Source: Bryum argenteum (Eukaryota; Streptophyta; Bryopsida; Bryales; Bryaceae). Taken from it: a DNA stretch of 64,000 bases. Numbering within the stretch: the stretch's first letter is position 1; every line of letters begins with the position of its first letter. The translations under genes were made by a program, and so were the position numbers. Under the pieces are notes generated by a model. That model was not told where the DNA came from. It saw only the letters and a program-made list of their open reading frames with translations, and searched no databases. The stretch is taken from positions 8,204,001-8,268,000 of the forward strand of contig CM073321.1 in NCBI GenBank assembly GCA_037043015.1, written 5' to 3'. Positions 34,441 to 45,680 of the stretch are shown here, in pieces.

Positions 34441-37067
34441 TTATTTTAGAAGTACATCGGAGTCATCTCCGTTAAGAGTTGAATTCCTTGATCGAATGGT
34501 TGAAACTCTAGGTGACCCCACTTCCATGCAACCTGAATTGGATACATCGTCAGGTTCCACTTTAATTTGGTCCATTTGAACTCCTGTCGTGGTAACCGTG
34601 CCCTTCACACTCTCAAGTTTATCGTCGTTGTTAGAGTGTGGGCTTCCTTTTAGTGGACCAATGTTCTCTTCATCCATCCGGTTTACCAAGTCTTGTTTCG
34701 CTAGGCAGGTACTCTCTTGGAGTTGTAAATTTGCCACTCCTTCTCCTTCTGTGTCGCTGGCAAATACCGCAAACTGGCGAGGCAGTTGTGGAACATCCTG
34801 GTCGTCATCGAACTCAAACGGGTCCTTGACATGAATAGTCATGTTTCCTTCGTTGTCGTTCCAATTGTCTAGGTCGTCGTGTTCGCTACCGTCATTGACA
34901 TAATTGTCGTCATCCGCCTCCGGGTTATCCATGAATACACCATCATCCCATTCATTGTCGGGTACATAGTCTTCTTCGTCAGAGTCCTCTTCTTCTAAGT
35001 AATTTTCGTACCACGTTCTCGGCGATTTGGTACGTTTCTGGCGCTCGAGTTTGGCGTTCGCATAGATGTACACAAGGTCCTCTGCTTTGGAAGTTGACAA
35101 CCGATTCCTCACTTTGTTGTGCACGAAAGAGTACATGCTCCAATTCCTCTCACATGATGAAGCTGAACATGTCAATGCCAAAATCCTCTTCGCAATTTTT
35201 GGCAAGGCATTCCCCCGACTTGATGCCACCATTGATGTGGTAACAAGTCACAGTGAGCTGGATCAGGGGCCTCTGAATTGGTGTCAAATGGACCCGTCCT
35301 CTCCTCATATTGTATGAGTTCCCGCACCACTTCCTCATAGACCACTCCCATTGGGGCGCTAAGCTTCCTTATGACCCGGTTTAAAGCTCTTTTTGCTTCT
35401 CTATTGTTTTGAATTGCTCCCATATTTGTCAAATAAGGGTTCAACAAAGCTGCTGCATAGTGGAGGTCTGTGAGCATCATCTCCCATCGTTTTTGAAATG
35501 CATCCTCGTATTTTGTAGCAATGTCGGGGGATAGTTCGAATGGAGGTTCACGCAAAGAGAACACGTGTTCCTTAAGGTCCGACATGATGACATACGCCCT
35601 GGGCATGGCTGGTACTTCCCCGTCAAACTCCCGAAGAGCTAGGAGTTCTGGTTCAACTACTTTCACAAACTTCGTACAATTCTCCCAGAACTCATCGATC
35701 CTAATGCTATTCCGCACATTCCTTGCCTTTGTCTGTAAGTGGTGACTGTTTTGCGTGTTGAACAATGTTTGGACAAACACATGCCACTCCGCATCGATCA
35801 CCATGTTGTTCAGAGGTTGTTGTAGCTTTAACAACCGCTCTATCATCAAGTAGTTTGTTGCAAATCGAGTCTGAGGTGGTACCTTGAGCTGCAGCTTCCG
35901 CGAGTACTTCCTGAATAGAGCAAGGGGGACGTGCGACCCCTTAATAAATGTGCACACTCTCTTGGCTTGCTCCACCAAATGCTTAACCCAAGCCTCTTTC
36001 CCCCAATCTTCCAGAAGGAGGTCTAGAATATGTGCCGCACAACCTTGTCCATACAAGTGAGGATAGTCTATCTGCAACTTTTTCACAGCACCTAACATGG
36101 AGCTTGCATTGTCGGTGCATATCTGCACGATGTTTTGTGGTCCAACCTCCTCTATGTACTTCGCCATTTCATTTGCCACATAAGCGATGTCCTTTTTCTT
36201 CCCTGTAGTATCCACTGATCCCAAAAACACCTCTCCCACAGGGCAAACGAGCATCATGTTAATGAGTGGTCTACTTGTGACATCCGACCACCCATCTGAG
36301 CATATTGTTCCTCCGTACTTCTCCATAGAAAGTTTTGTTCGATCCTCTACTGACCTTTGCACAGTTGCCTTCTTCGCATCGAGCATCGTAGTCCTAATAG
36401 CATGATACGAGGGTGGTTGATATCCACCAATACCGGCCTTTGCTGTCTCTTGAACGGCACTTATGAATGCTGGATGTCGTACGACATTGAATGCAATGTT
36501 TGCCTCATAGAAAAATGAAGCCCACTTTGCATCCAAATTTTGCCTAATGGCAAGATCAAAACTATCCTCCATACTCCTTTGCCCATGTCGCCGTCCACTA
36601 GAGAGTGTAGAGATCCTTTGTCCATTCTTTGCCATGACTCCCCTTGTTAGAGGATGGCACTGATTAGACCTTAGGTTAGGGGATGGCACTTGTACAGAAT
36701 TGATGCGAGGGGTATCTATGTTCTCTATAGTTTCCCTTGCCGCATATGGTATGCCAACATCCACTCGTGAGTCAGGAACAACATCCGCATAAGAAATGTT
36801 GTTCTTTGGAACTATCCCTCCGCAGTCACGGAATAGCTCGAGAACTCCACGGGGCAACCTCGTACACCGGGGTAATGGGGAATTGTGAGGATATCCGAAA
36901 TGAGCAAATGCTCGTTGCCTTACAAAGACTGTGCTTTTCCCACAGAATAAGCACACGCGAGTATTTGGCTTGTCGTTCCGTTCTGTGGATACTCGTAGCC
37001 ACTCGTCCCATTTGCGAGTGTCTCTTCTATTATCTGGTACCCCGTTGGATTGGGAAGAATGCTCCAT
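34441..37067 (-). CDS. hAT-superfamily transposase (BED, DUF659-like, dimerisation), one frameshift
   Basis: The start is ATG 37067, 170 bp downstream of a TATA box. Residues 37-67 form a BED-type zinc finger (C39, C42, H56 and a later Cys in PRCTRLP). The catalytic core shows TICSDGWSDV (first Asp), IVQICTDNASS (second Asp), GCAAHILDLLLEDW (the hAT CxxH motif) and a long helical insertion. The dimerisation segment reads CERNWSMYSFVHNKVRNRL followed by an acidic tail (EEEDSDEEDYVPDNEWDDG). The frame changes by one base in a run of five G near 35211-35215, between WWHQVGG and NALPKIAKRIL; one extra G would restore it. That is either a recent inactivating deletion or a homopolymer error. Everything else up to the TAA at 34443 is open, so the copy is young. 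It is presumably the mobilising enzyme of the 19.9-kb element. Confidence 0.85.
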
Positions 37068-37236
37068 GTTCCGGAACCGCACCTCCGCCGCTGCAATGAA
37101 ACTGGTGACGACAACACGCACTACAAGGGCTCAAGTTACTCTTTGCACATATAGACCGAGCAGGGGGCTTCTCATGGGGAGACCCAAGACAACGGGCCAA
37201 GCGCAAAGGAAAGTGGCTTCGAGCCCGTGAACGACT

Positions 37237-37248
37237 CCTTATATATTC
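37237..37248 (-). promoter_or_regulatory. TATA box of the hAT transposase gene
   Basis: GGAATATATAAGG on the minus strand lies between GC-rich array 2 and the transposase ATG, about 170 bp upstream of the start. Confidence 0.6.
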
Positions 37249-37274
37249 CATACTTCTGTAAGTCGGGGGCGAAT

Positions 37275-37412
37275 GCGCATAGAAGGCGACCGGCGGTGCG
37301 GCTAGGTCGCCACAGCCAGATCGGCGGTCGCCCTAACAACAACGCTGTCGCCCCATATGAACCGCTGGTCGCCCTAGCCCTGACCCAGTTGAACCGCCGG
37401 TCGCCATAGCGA
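37275..37412. repeat. GC-rich array 2, upstream of the transposase
   Basis: Units such as GGCGACCGGCGGTGC and AACCGCCGGTCGCC are repeated just 5' of the transposase TATA box. The stretch 37413-37949 beyond it is AT-rich with no gene. Confidence 0.8.
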
Positions 37413-37949
37413 TGACAGATTTTTCCGACGAAGAGCACTTTACTCTCCAAGTCAATATCCATGGTCCACGCAGTACAGCTATTATTAACTAGAATCCCGG
37501 AGACCATGTGGCTCAAAAATGTTTGATTCGCAATAATGCTTTTCTTTGTAAAAGAAAAAAATTAAATAAAAATAAAGGGAACATGCGAAGGCAAGAGAGA
37601 GAACAATAAGGACTCATATTAGAAACTAGAGTTTTAACTTCTCTTGCTCCAAATCCAAAAAATAAAGGGATGAATATTGCTCAATCCACGTTTCCTAAAT
37701 AATTAAGAATGATAAAAATTGCTATGTATCAATGACGGTACCTCGGACATTGAAGGTTTTTCCCTTATGCTTATACCACATGCAATAGTGAGATTTCATT
37801 CACCAAGAATATTTAAATTGAAGAAAATCAAAAACTTCATATTCACATTCAACGTTTTTGCATACAAAATGGCAATTGCACTTAGTGTTTGATATTGAGT
37901 ACACTACTTTTCTACAACTGCTAAAAAAACGTGATTAACTAACTACCAG

Positions 37950-38654
37950 TCATTCTTCGCTTGGGCCCCCTTCATTGTAAAGTTGGCTTGGCCCCCCTTC
38001 TGTACAAACTTGGCTTGGCCCCCCTTCATCAAAATGTGTTCCACCTTCCTCCATCGTTTGGTTCGGCTCCCCTTCATCCACTTCTCGCCTTTCGGTCCCT
38101 TCTTCTTCCGAATCTGACCAAACTATGTCCTCATCAGGGACTCCTCCTTTGTAACCTCTAGGCGTTGTAAGCCCTTCTCGTGGGTTGGCCGCTGGATAAG
38201 GAGCTCGCGGAATATGCGGTTCTGTTGGCTTAATTGTTTGAGGGGATTTGTTTAACGTCCTCCAATCCACCTCCCTCTGCAAAATTATCTCCGCGTACAC
38301 CATTTGTGCTATGTTGTACGAAACCTCGTTGCTCACCACATGCACACCGGCGTAGAGGAACTTCCACACTTCAATGCATCGTTGCACAAATTCATCGTGA
38401 TGGCAATAGTGCAAATTTGCGCAATTCAGGCGGCGATGAAACTCGTGACGATAGTGTGGAAACAAATGGCCGATGTGGCACCAAGCAATGTACCACTTGC
38501 AAGTCTTAAGGGTCCACGGTTCCTCTACTTGCGCCCACCCCGGAAAAGCATGTTGCGTGGGATCTATGAGAATCTTGTGAAATCTCCTTTGCTTCTTTCC
38601 TTTCCTCTTGCGGTCCTTGTCTCTCGCTATCTTCCGCTCCTGGCTAGGCGTCAT
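37950..38654 (-). CDS. Cargo gene W1: short member of an unknown Cys/His domain family
   Basis: ATG at 38654, TGA at 37950; 234 residues, no lesion. A very basic N terminus (RDKDRKRKGKKQRR) precedes the shared family domain: FPGWAQVEEPWTLKTCKWYI, AWCHIGHLFPHYRHEFHRRL, NCANLHYCHHDEFVQRCIEV, then NEVSYNIAQMVYAEIILQREVDW. The tail has an Arg/Gly segment and three near-repeats of EGGPSQ. Conserved Cys and His (WCH, RH-x2-H, C-x-H-x-EF-x2-RC) across all four paralogues could bind a metal, but I cannot name a known domain. It is shorter than W2-W4, lacking their coiled-coil C terminus. GC-rich array 3 and a TATA-like site lie upstream. Confidence 0.65.
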   Translation of the reverse strand: MTPSQERKIARDKDRKRKGKKQRRFHKILIDPTQHAFPGWAQVEEPWTLKTCKWYIAWCHIGHLFPHYRHEFHRRLNCANLHYCHHDEFVQRCIEVWKFLYAGVHVVSNEVSYNIAQMVYAEIILQREVDWRTLNKSPQTIKPTEPHIPRAPYPAANPREGLTTPRGYKGGVPDEDIVWSDSEEEGTERREVDEGEPNQTMEEGGTHFDEGGPSQVCTEGGPSQLYNEGGPSEE

Positions 38655-38894
38655 GGTCACCCAAATGCTAACCAAGGAAGAAATTTTTAAACTAACTCAA
38701 AACAAAGATATATCTATTCCGTGGACTAACACAGAATTTGGAAACTCGAAAATCGGGCAGCACGTATGTGTAAAATGCACACGTGTGGCACGTGTGTGCC
38801 AATCAATCACCGCATGCTCTAGCGCTCGAACAAGCAGGCGGCAACCAGAGGTCGACACGAGACAATGCGCAAGGCCCGACACGTGGAGGTGAAA

Positions 38895-39195
38895 AATGGC
38901 GACTGCCGGTGTCCGCGCGCGTATATGTAACCCTGGTCCTAGGGCGACCGCCGATCTAGCCGAAGAAGCGGCGTCGGTCGCTAGGGCGACCGCCGATCCA
39001 CTGTGGGTGACCTTCGGTCGAGGGGCGCGACCTCCAAATGGGAGGGCGCGACGTATGTCTGGGGCGCGACCTGATCGCGCGACCGCCGATCAGCGGACGA
39101 GACGGGCGAACGTCGGTTCTTTGGGGCGACCGCCGATCCACCAAGTGGCGAACGTGAGTCATCTGGGCGACCGCCGGTCCAGGCTCATGGGCGGG
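38895..39195. repeat. GC-rich array 3, upstream of W1
   Basis: Units GGGCGACCGCCGATCCA and GGGCGCGACCT are repeated 5' of W1. A TATA-like GGTTACATATACGC on the minus strand lies at 38919-38932. Confidence 0.8.
38919..38932 (-). promoter_or_regulatory. TATA-like site of W1
   Basis: ACATATAC on the minus strand sits at the W1 side of array 3, about 265 bp before the ATG. Confidence 0.4.
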
Positions 39196-39199
39196 GACT

Positions 39200-40850
39200 A
39201 ACCTTCCTCCCAGCGTCTTTGTCGAATTATCAAAGCGAAGAATGAATTTATATAATGGCTTTTGGTGGCAAGTATTTGGAACCATCAAAACTAAAAACAA
39301 AAAAAGAAAAAAAAAAAAAAAAAGATAAATGGGGCAATAATGTGATTTTAATACTTGGACTTCCTAATCATGACCCTATGAAAATGATCGAATCATAAAA
39401 AAACCATAGGGAAATCGCATCCATATGTCATAATTTAGGTGCACCCACCACAACTTCGAATGATAAGGGAAAAGAGAATGAAAGCGTAGAGGAGGTGATA
39501 CGAACACTTGAATTAGGTAATAAGGGCCTCATAAATGTAATGGAAGTATTCATAAAACCATAGGAGAATGCGAACTATGTGGTTGAATTTATATGGGGAT
39601 ATTTGAATTGCGGGGTTTGAAGCACGGGGGCATATGTAAATATATAAGCAAAAAGGGAGTGGAAGGGGTGTTGATAACTTTCCTAGGTGATTCATATTGT
39701 GTAAAAAATATGGTATAAATCTTAGGGGCACAGGACGAACGGAAGTATTTTTCCCGAATTTCTAAAAATTAAATAGTTATGTGAAAGTAGGCGGTGTGCG
39801 CACATGCATACGAAAACAAAGTGGGGAATGTAATTTGAACATTTGGACTACACTAAATAGGTACATAAGTGTTAGATTTTTATAAGATTTGAAAATGCTA
39901 CAAGTTTTTACTTTTGGGATAAAAATTTTACCAAGAGTATCGATTCCAATACTATGTAAGGATCCCCATCTTGACCATTGTAGAGGGTACAAATATTGAC
40001 TAATAGTAAAAACTTATAGCCTATTTATATAAACTAGTGTATCTAATACTAATCTACCTATTTAGTGTAGGTAATATGGATCATATAAAAAGGATGGAAC
40101 CATCAAAAATATTATAGGACAACCTGTACTATTTTTCCCAAATTAATCTAGAATTTGGAAGTAAGTAGAGCTTTAAATAATAGATAAAAAATAGTCAAAT
40201 GGAGAGAAAAAATATTTTAAAAAGAATTGGACTATGTAATAACTACCTTATGAACATGATGGAGCTATAAAAAAAATCGTTGGAGTAAAGGATCTATAGG
40301 GTGGATTTTGGTTGCAAGCACTTAGAAACACCAAAACTTCAAAAGATAAGAAAAAATAGATAAAGGGGGTAAGAGGACAATTTAAATCCTTAGACTACCT
40401 AATGATGACCCTATGTAAATGATGGTGTTATTTAGAAAATCGTGGGGATATGTCACCTATAGGTCATCATTTACTTGTAAGTCATTTGAATGAGTAGAAT
40501 ATTGAATGATGTACGGAAAATAGATTTGTGGAAAGAGATAACGATTTTAAAACTTGTGTTGACTAAAAAAGACCTTATAAAAATTATGGAAGAACAAAAT
40601 TTCCCGTAAAAGAAACGTATCTACATGTTATGATATACTTTGACTTTGTAGGATGCTAAGTAATAGAGGAAGTTATACTAAAGGGGGAAGGAGGTGGTTT
40701 TATTATTTTCTCTAACCGTATTAAATATATTAAATCATGAAAGAAGCCACATGGAACTTGGATTTACATGGAAGGAAATACTTGGTGTTAATTTTATTCA
40801 ACCCTGGCATGGTATAGGATACTTGGTGTTAACTTCATTCAAAACCTCCA
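39200..40850. other. AT-rich stretch with two diverged copies of a 190-bp segment, no gene
   Basis: Segments at about 39230-39430 and 40300-40490 share ggttgcaag/ggtggcaag, a poly-purine run, then gactacctaatgatgaccct-like sequence. Between arrays 3 and 4 no ORF with features is seen; this may be the place of a lost cargo gene. Confidence 0.5.
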
Positions 40851-40854
40851 AATC

Positions 40855-41333
40855 GCGCGACCGCCAATACAGCGGATGGACGAACATCGGTTGTTAGGGC
40901 GACCGCTGATCCAGTTGATGGGCGAACGACGCTGACAGGGCGACCGGCGGTCTACGTGATGGGCAAGCACCCAAGGAGAAAGTGTCTGCGAGCCTCCGCG
41001 CACCCCCTCCTGATGGGGCGACCGCCGATCCAGCCGATGGGCGAACGTCGGTCGCTTGGGCGAACGTCGGTCGCTAGGGCGAACGTCGGTCGCTAGGGCG
41101 ACCGCTGATCCAGTCGATGGGCGAACGACGCTGACAGGGCGACCAGCGGTCTACGTGATGGGCAAGCACCCAAGGAGAAAGTGTCCGCGAGCCTCCGCGC
41201 ACCCCTCTTGACGGGGCGACCGCCGATACAGCGGATGGGCGAACGTCGGTCGCTAGGGCGACTGCCGATCCAGCCGATGAGCGAACGACGCTGAGAGGGC
41301 GACCGGCGGTCTACGTGATGGGCGCGAATATCT
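40855..41333. repeat. GC-rich array 4 with a 199-bp tandem duplication, no adjacent gene
   Basis: The block starting gggcgaccgctgatcc at 40897 recurs at 41096, and a shorter related copy starts at 41256. Each contains acgtgatgggcaagcaccca or its remnant. It is the only internal array without a gene directly downstream on either strand; 41334-42010 is AT-rich and empty. Confidence 0.8.
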
Positions 41334-42010
41334 GCTTCCCCCCCTTTTGCTACAAATCTTTTTCTGCGTATTTGAAATCATGTACGAATCATTGCCTTTC
41401 GAGGTTTTGGGGGGTTTGTAAATATATTCATTGACTCTAAATACTTGCAACTAAATCCCACCATATATTTATACGTAACTTCAACAACTTAGTTACAATT
41501 CCAAATTTTTACAAATTATTTATCATTACTTCATCGTGGATTAATACTAATCAAAGCTTTCCAAAATTCAATATCATTATATATACATATGGAATGGTAT
41601 AGACGACATACTTTTCTAAAAGACCACTGTCCAAAGTATCCACCAACCTACCAACATACAAACCTACCAACTTAAATAATTACCAACCTACATACCATTC
41701 TACGAACCTTTTTTTAGATATTTCCAAATCATGCATTTAAAATAAAAAATAAAAAAATAAAAAGAATAAACAAGATGATTAAAATAACACCGTGCGCATA
41801 TATACAAATAATAAACATAACATCGTTCAACGGGTATCTTACTAGTAAAAACATATCATATAATCAAAAAGATACATTGTATAACATCCAGCCTAGCACT
41901 TATCTCCCAACTTTCAGTTCACAAATAAAATAAAGTAAATGGATATAACCAACACACCAACGTCTTTCTAAAATTTGATTCCGCTTACTCTAATCTTCTT
42001 CCATTGTACT

Positions 42011-43605
42011 TTAGATTTTTTTTAGATGGTACCAGCTCCGACATTTCTCCTTTGTCTTATTTGCAATACATAGATCTTCGATCCTTGCATTTAAGAACCT
42101 CTCCTCTTCTGCAAGCACAAGTAGCTTTTTGACCAACTCCTCAGTTGTTTCATTGCGCTGTGAACTTTGACCCTCTTCTGCAATATCCACGGTTCCATCT
42201 ATTCTATTGAGGACTAACTTTTCCTTGTTCCCCTTCAATCTTATTGATGCTAGGTTCACCCTTTCGATCTCAGCTCTCAAGGCATCGCATGCCGAAATGA
42301 GTTCCTTTAGCTCCTTCTCAAAATGACCTTGGTCCTTCGCTCCTTCAACTATAAAATCCTTCTCGCGACGCCAATCATTGACCACAAACCATTCGTCGAC
42401 GTGCTTGTATCTCCTTCGCACATCCTCGAAATATTTCATCTGCTTTATGAGCTCTTTCTCATAATCGACCTGATTCGATGCAACCAGAGCTGGGAGAACA
42501 TTCGTCGCCTCCTCTTGGATCTTCATTTTTGCATCCTTGATTACCTCTATGTCATGTTGGAGTTCAACACACTTTGCCCGTTCGTATGACAAAGCATGAA
42601 ACAAATAATCATAATCCTCATAAGCCTTCTTCAACAACTTCATCCACGAATCATCGTTTTCATTCGGGCGTTTCGCTTTGAAGACTACTTGAACTTCCTT
42701 CTCCAGCTCTACTTCTTCATTTCCTTCTCTTTACGGGTACATTCAATCGTTTCCATTGGATATTCTAGAGTCCCATCCTCTACGCTAACATTTGTTTGAG
42801 GAGAGGCGCTCATAACGGGCCGAACTATAACTTCGGGTGGACCCAAAGTACAAGCACCAAACATTGCTTCAACCTCCATGTATTCAATGACATCCGCTTC
42901 TCTTTCTGTTCGTAGGTCCTCGATGTGCTTCACAGGTGCATCAATCACATCCAAATCTTGCACGCTTGTTTCACCCACATGAAAGTGTTCAACGCCACCA
43001 ATAGAACCTTCTACAAGAGGAGTATGATGCTCCCTCTCCTTAACCTCTTCTTCATCAGAATTAGGATTTACCCAAACATACACATCATCAGCATCCCCAT
43101 CTTTCCGATGCCTTGCTGCCGTAAGTCCTTCTCGTGGGTTTTCTGTCAATGGGGCTCTTGGAATGTCTTGCTTGGTTGGAAGGAAGAATTGAGGCGATTT
43201 TTTTATTGAGCTCCAATCCACCACTTTCTCCAATATTACCTCTGCATACACCATTTGAGCAATATGATACGAAACCTCGTTCTTGGTGACATTCTTGCCT
43301 TTATAAAGGAACCTCCACACTTCAATACATCGTTGCACAAATTCGTCATGCTTACAATAGTGCAGATTTGCAGCATTTAATTTCAAGTGCGTCTCATGTC
43401 GAAAGTGTGGAAACAACTTGGCGATGTGGCACCAAAGCGATGTAATTCTTCACTCAAGTCGACTCCACACACCCTCTTCGGTCTCCCACCCCGGAAAAGC
43501 GCGTTGAGTAGCATCTTGGAGAATACGGTGATTCCTCTTCTGTGTTTTTCCTCTCTTCTTGCGTCGCTCCCCGAGTACTATTTTACGTTCCGCAATTGTA
43601 GTCAT
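42011..43605 (-). pseudogene. Cargo gene W2: family member with coiled-coil C terminus, frameshifted
   Basis: ATG at 43605 begins MTTIAERKIVLGERRKKRGK, aligning with W1 and W4. The family domain follows (FPGWETEEG, WCHIAKLFPHFRHETHLKL, NAANLHYCKHDEFVQRCIEV, NEVSYHIAQMVYAEVILEKVVDW). Just before WCHI the frame has TGA at 43452-43450; the short segment around it reads correctly (KNYIA) one frame over, so two compensating indels are present. A further frameshift near 42713 separates the acidic middle from a C-terminal coiled coil of about 230 residues that ends at 42011. The original protein would be about 530 residues. Upstream are array 5 and a TATA-like TTAAATAC. Confidence 0.6.
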
Positions 43606-43786
43606 TGTTACCTCCGATCACGGAAATGCCGCTATGATGTGATGTTAGATACAAAACACCAAAAATAGTGCAGTCCACGTTGGCCTCCAATCGAGCAAGC
43701 AAGTGGCAACTTTGAGTCGACACCAGACAATGCGCAACACCACGGCACGTGGACTGAAAAGTGACGACTACGGCCAATTACGATTG

Positions 43787-43794
43787 TATTTAAC
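43787..43794 (-). promoter_or_regulatory. TATA-like site of W2
   Basis: TTAAATAC on the minus strand lies between array 5 and the W2 ATG, about 185 bp upstream. Confidence 0.35.
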
Positions 43795-43802
43795 CTCTTG
43801 TG

Positions 43803-43995
43803 GCAGGGCGACCGGCGGTGTCACGGCGGTATCGTTAGGGCGACCGCCGGTCCAGTGTTTCTTGCAAGACTCGCTCCAGGGCGACCGCCGGTCCAGCTGC
43901 AGCAGACCTTCGAGGCGACCGCCGGTGCAGCTTCAGAAGAGTATCGATCCAGCCTCAGCGGAGCGCTTCGGGGCGACCGGCACTCTGTAGGGCGA
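43803..43995. repeat. GC-rich array 5, upstream of W2
   Basis: Several GGGCGACCGCCGGTCCAG-type units are interleaved with unique spacers. Confidence 0.8.
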
Positions 43996-45300
43996 CTTCG
44001 CGAGAGCTCCCGCTCTTTTTCTTGGATCCTCTTTACGCAATATTCAAATTTTGAATTAACCGATTCAAGCATCTCCCCCACTCCCCCCTTCAATCCCCCT
44101 CATCCCCCCTCATCTCCCCTCATTCCCTCTCATTCCCACTCCGTTCTTCCTATATCTCATTCCCAATTGAAAATGATTCTCATGGTCATGGGCATTTTGC
44201 CAAGAGCAGTGACCATGATACATGAAAAATGTATTTTATGCTCATTGGATACTCTTGTCGTGTAATATGGATTTAGATCGATACAAGTTTAATCACAATT
44301 TACAAAATTATAATTTTCAACATTCTCAAAATTCTCAACATAAAATACTCATCAAATATTGGTTCCAAAAGTACCCTCAGTAATGGGTTGATAAGAATGT
44401 CCGCAAATCATTAGTCTTCTTGACTTCAAATATTTACCTTCATATAGTGGTCACTCATTTTTTCTCCAAACATATAATATGTCATGATATATCACCTTTT
44501 AATTTGGTAAGCAACTATTTCTCTCAGTGCTTTCTAGGGTATATGCACTAATCTCATTCACTTAATTGTATTTCAAGGCCTTATTATTTGACTTGCCAAA
44601 ATTTTCAAAATCCTCCCCCCACTCAATTTAACCAATTTCATAATGTTATGAGCCCATAAACTCATTGCAAGGATAATCTATCAGTCGGATATTATATACG
44701 GAGATCTTATAATTTATTAAAGGCTCCACTGATATAAAAAGAAACTAGAAATTGTTCTTGAATGTGATGTTAAAATATGAGGTGCAGTTTTGGTACAAAA
44801 ATGGTATCTTATCTAGATGCTAGAAATGGACTACCTTGGATTACATTCTTAGATTGTACGTATTGAATCGTTAGATTCATTAAAGTGTTTTCATGCATTG
44901 AAGAGGCTGATGCTCTATAAATGAATTCACATTTTATCAATTATTATAAATGATTAGGCACGATATGACTTCTTAAAATATACACCATACAAAATAATAT
45001 ATACCATTCGTGCCTACAAAGAGGACGAGGAACTCTCACCCCATCCTTCCTCCCATTCATTATTATCCATTTAGACATCTCTTGTCCATTTCTTAGGAAT
45101 TGAATGATCATAAAATGGGAATTATGAGACCCACGATCCGAAATTCCTACCCTCTACGTACCTTCCTAATTTTTAAATTAATACATTATAAACTAAAGGG
45201 CTCTTTTATTCCTCCCCCATCCAATATTCATCCTCATCTCATGATTCTCATCCTCGTAGGAGCTGCTATGAAACCTCATGCCCTCGCATTCAACATAAAG
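43996..45300. other. AT-rich spacer, no supported gene
   Basis: A C-rich run (tcccccctca-like) at 44080-44120 is followed by about 1.1 kb of AT-rich sequence with no ORF worth reporting. Confidence 0.5.
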
Positions 45301-45307
45301 AGGTGAA

Positions 45308-45545
45308 ATAGGGCGACCGCCAATTCAGCTCATGGGCGAACGTCGGTCGCTAGGGCGATCGGCGGTCCAGCTCATGGGCGAACGTCGGTCGCTGGGGCGA
45401 TCGGCGGTCCAGCCAATGAGCGAACGTCGGTCACAAGGCGACCGCCGGTATAGCTTATGGGCAAACGTCGGTCGCTCATGGGCGAACGTCGGTCGCTGGG
45501 GCGACCGGCGGTGCAGATTTTGTAGACCGCCGGTCGCCTTATCAC
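45308..45545. repeat. GC-rich array 6, upstream of W3
   Basis: Alternating GGGCGAACGTCGGTCGCT and GGGCGATCGGCGGTCCAG units end about 135 bp before the W3 ATG. No clear TATA box follows here. Confidence 0.85.
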
Positions 45546-45680
45546 TGTGCTTAAGAACGCGACGGGCAGTCCATTTTCACACTTTGCGAGTACCTCCTTT
45601 TCGCGCATTGACTAGTATCGACTTCAGAGTTGCTGCTTGCTTGCTCGTAGAGGGACTTTGCGTTTCTACGAATTTTTCTT

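Noticed and set aside
39290-39325. A-rich run as a retroposon poly(A) tail
   Set aside because: No adjacent SINE/LINE-like body or target duplication was found; it lies inside one of two diverged copies that share purine-rich sequence.
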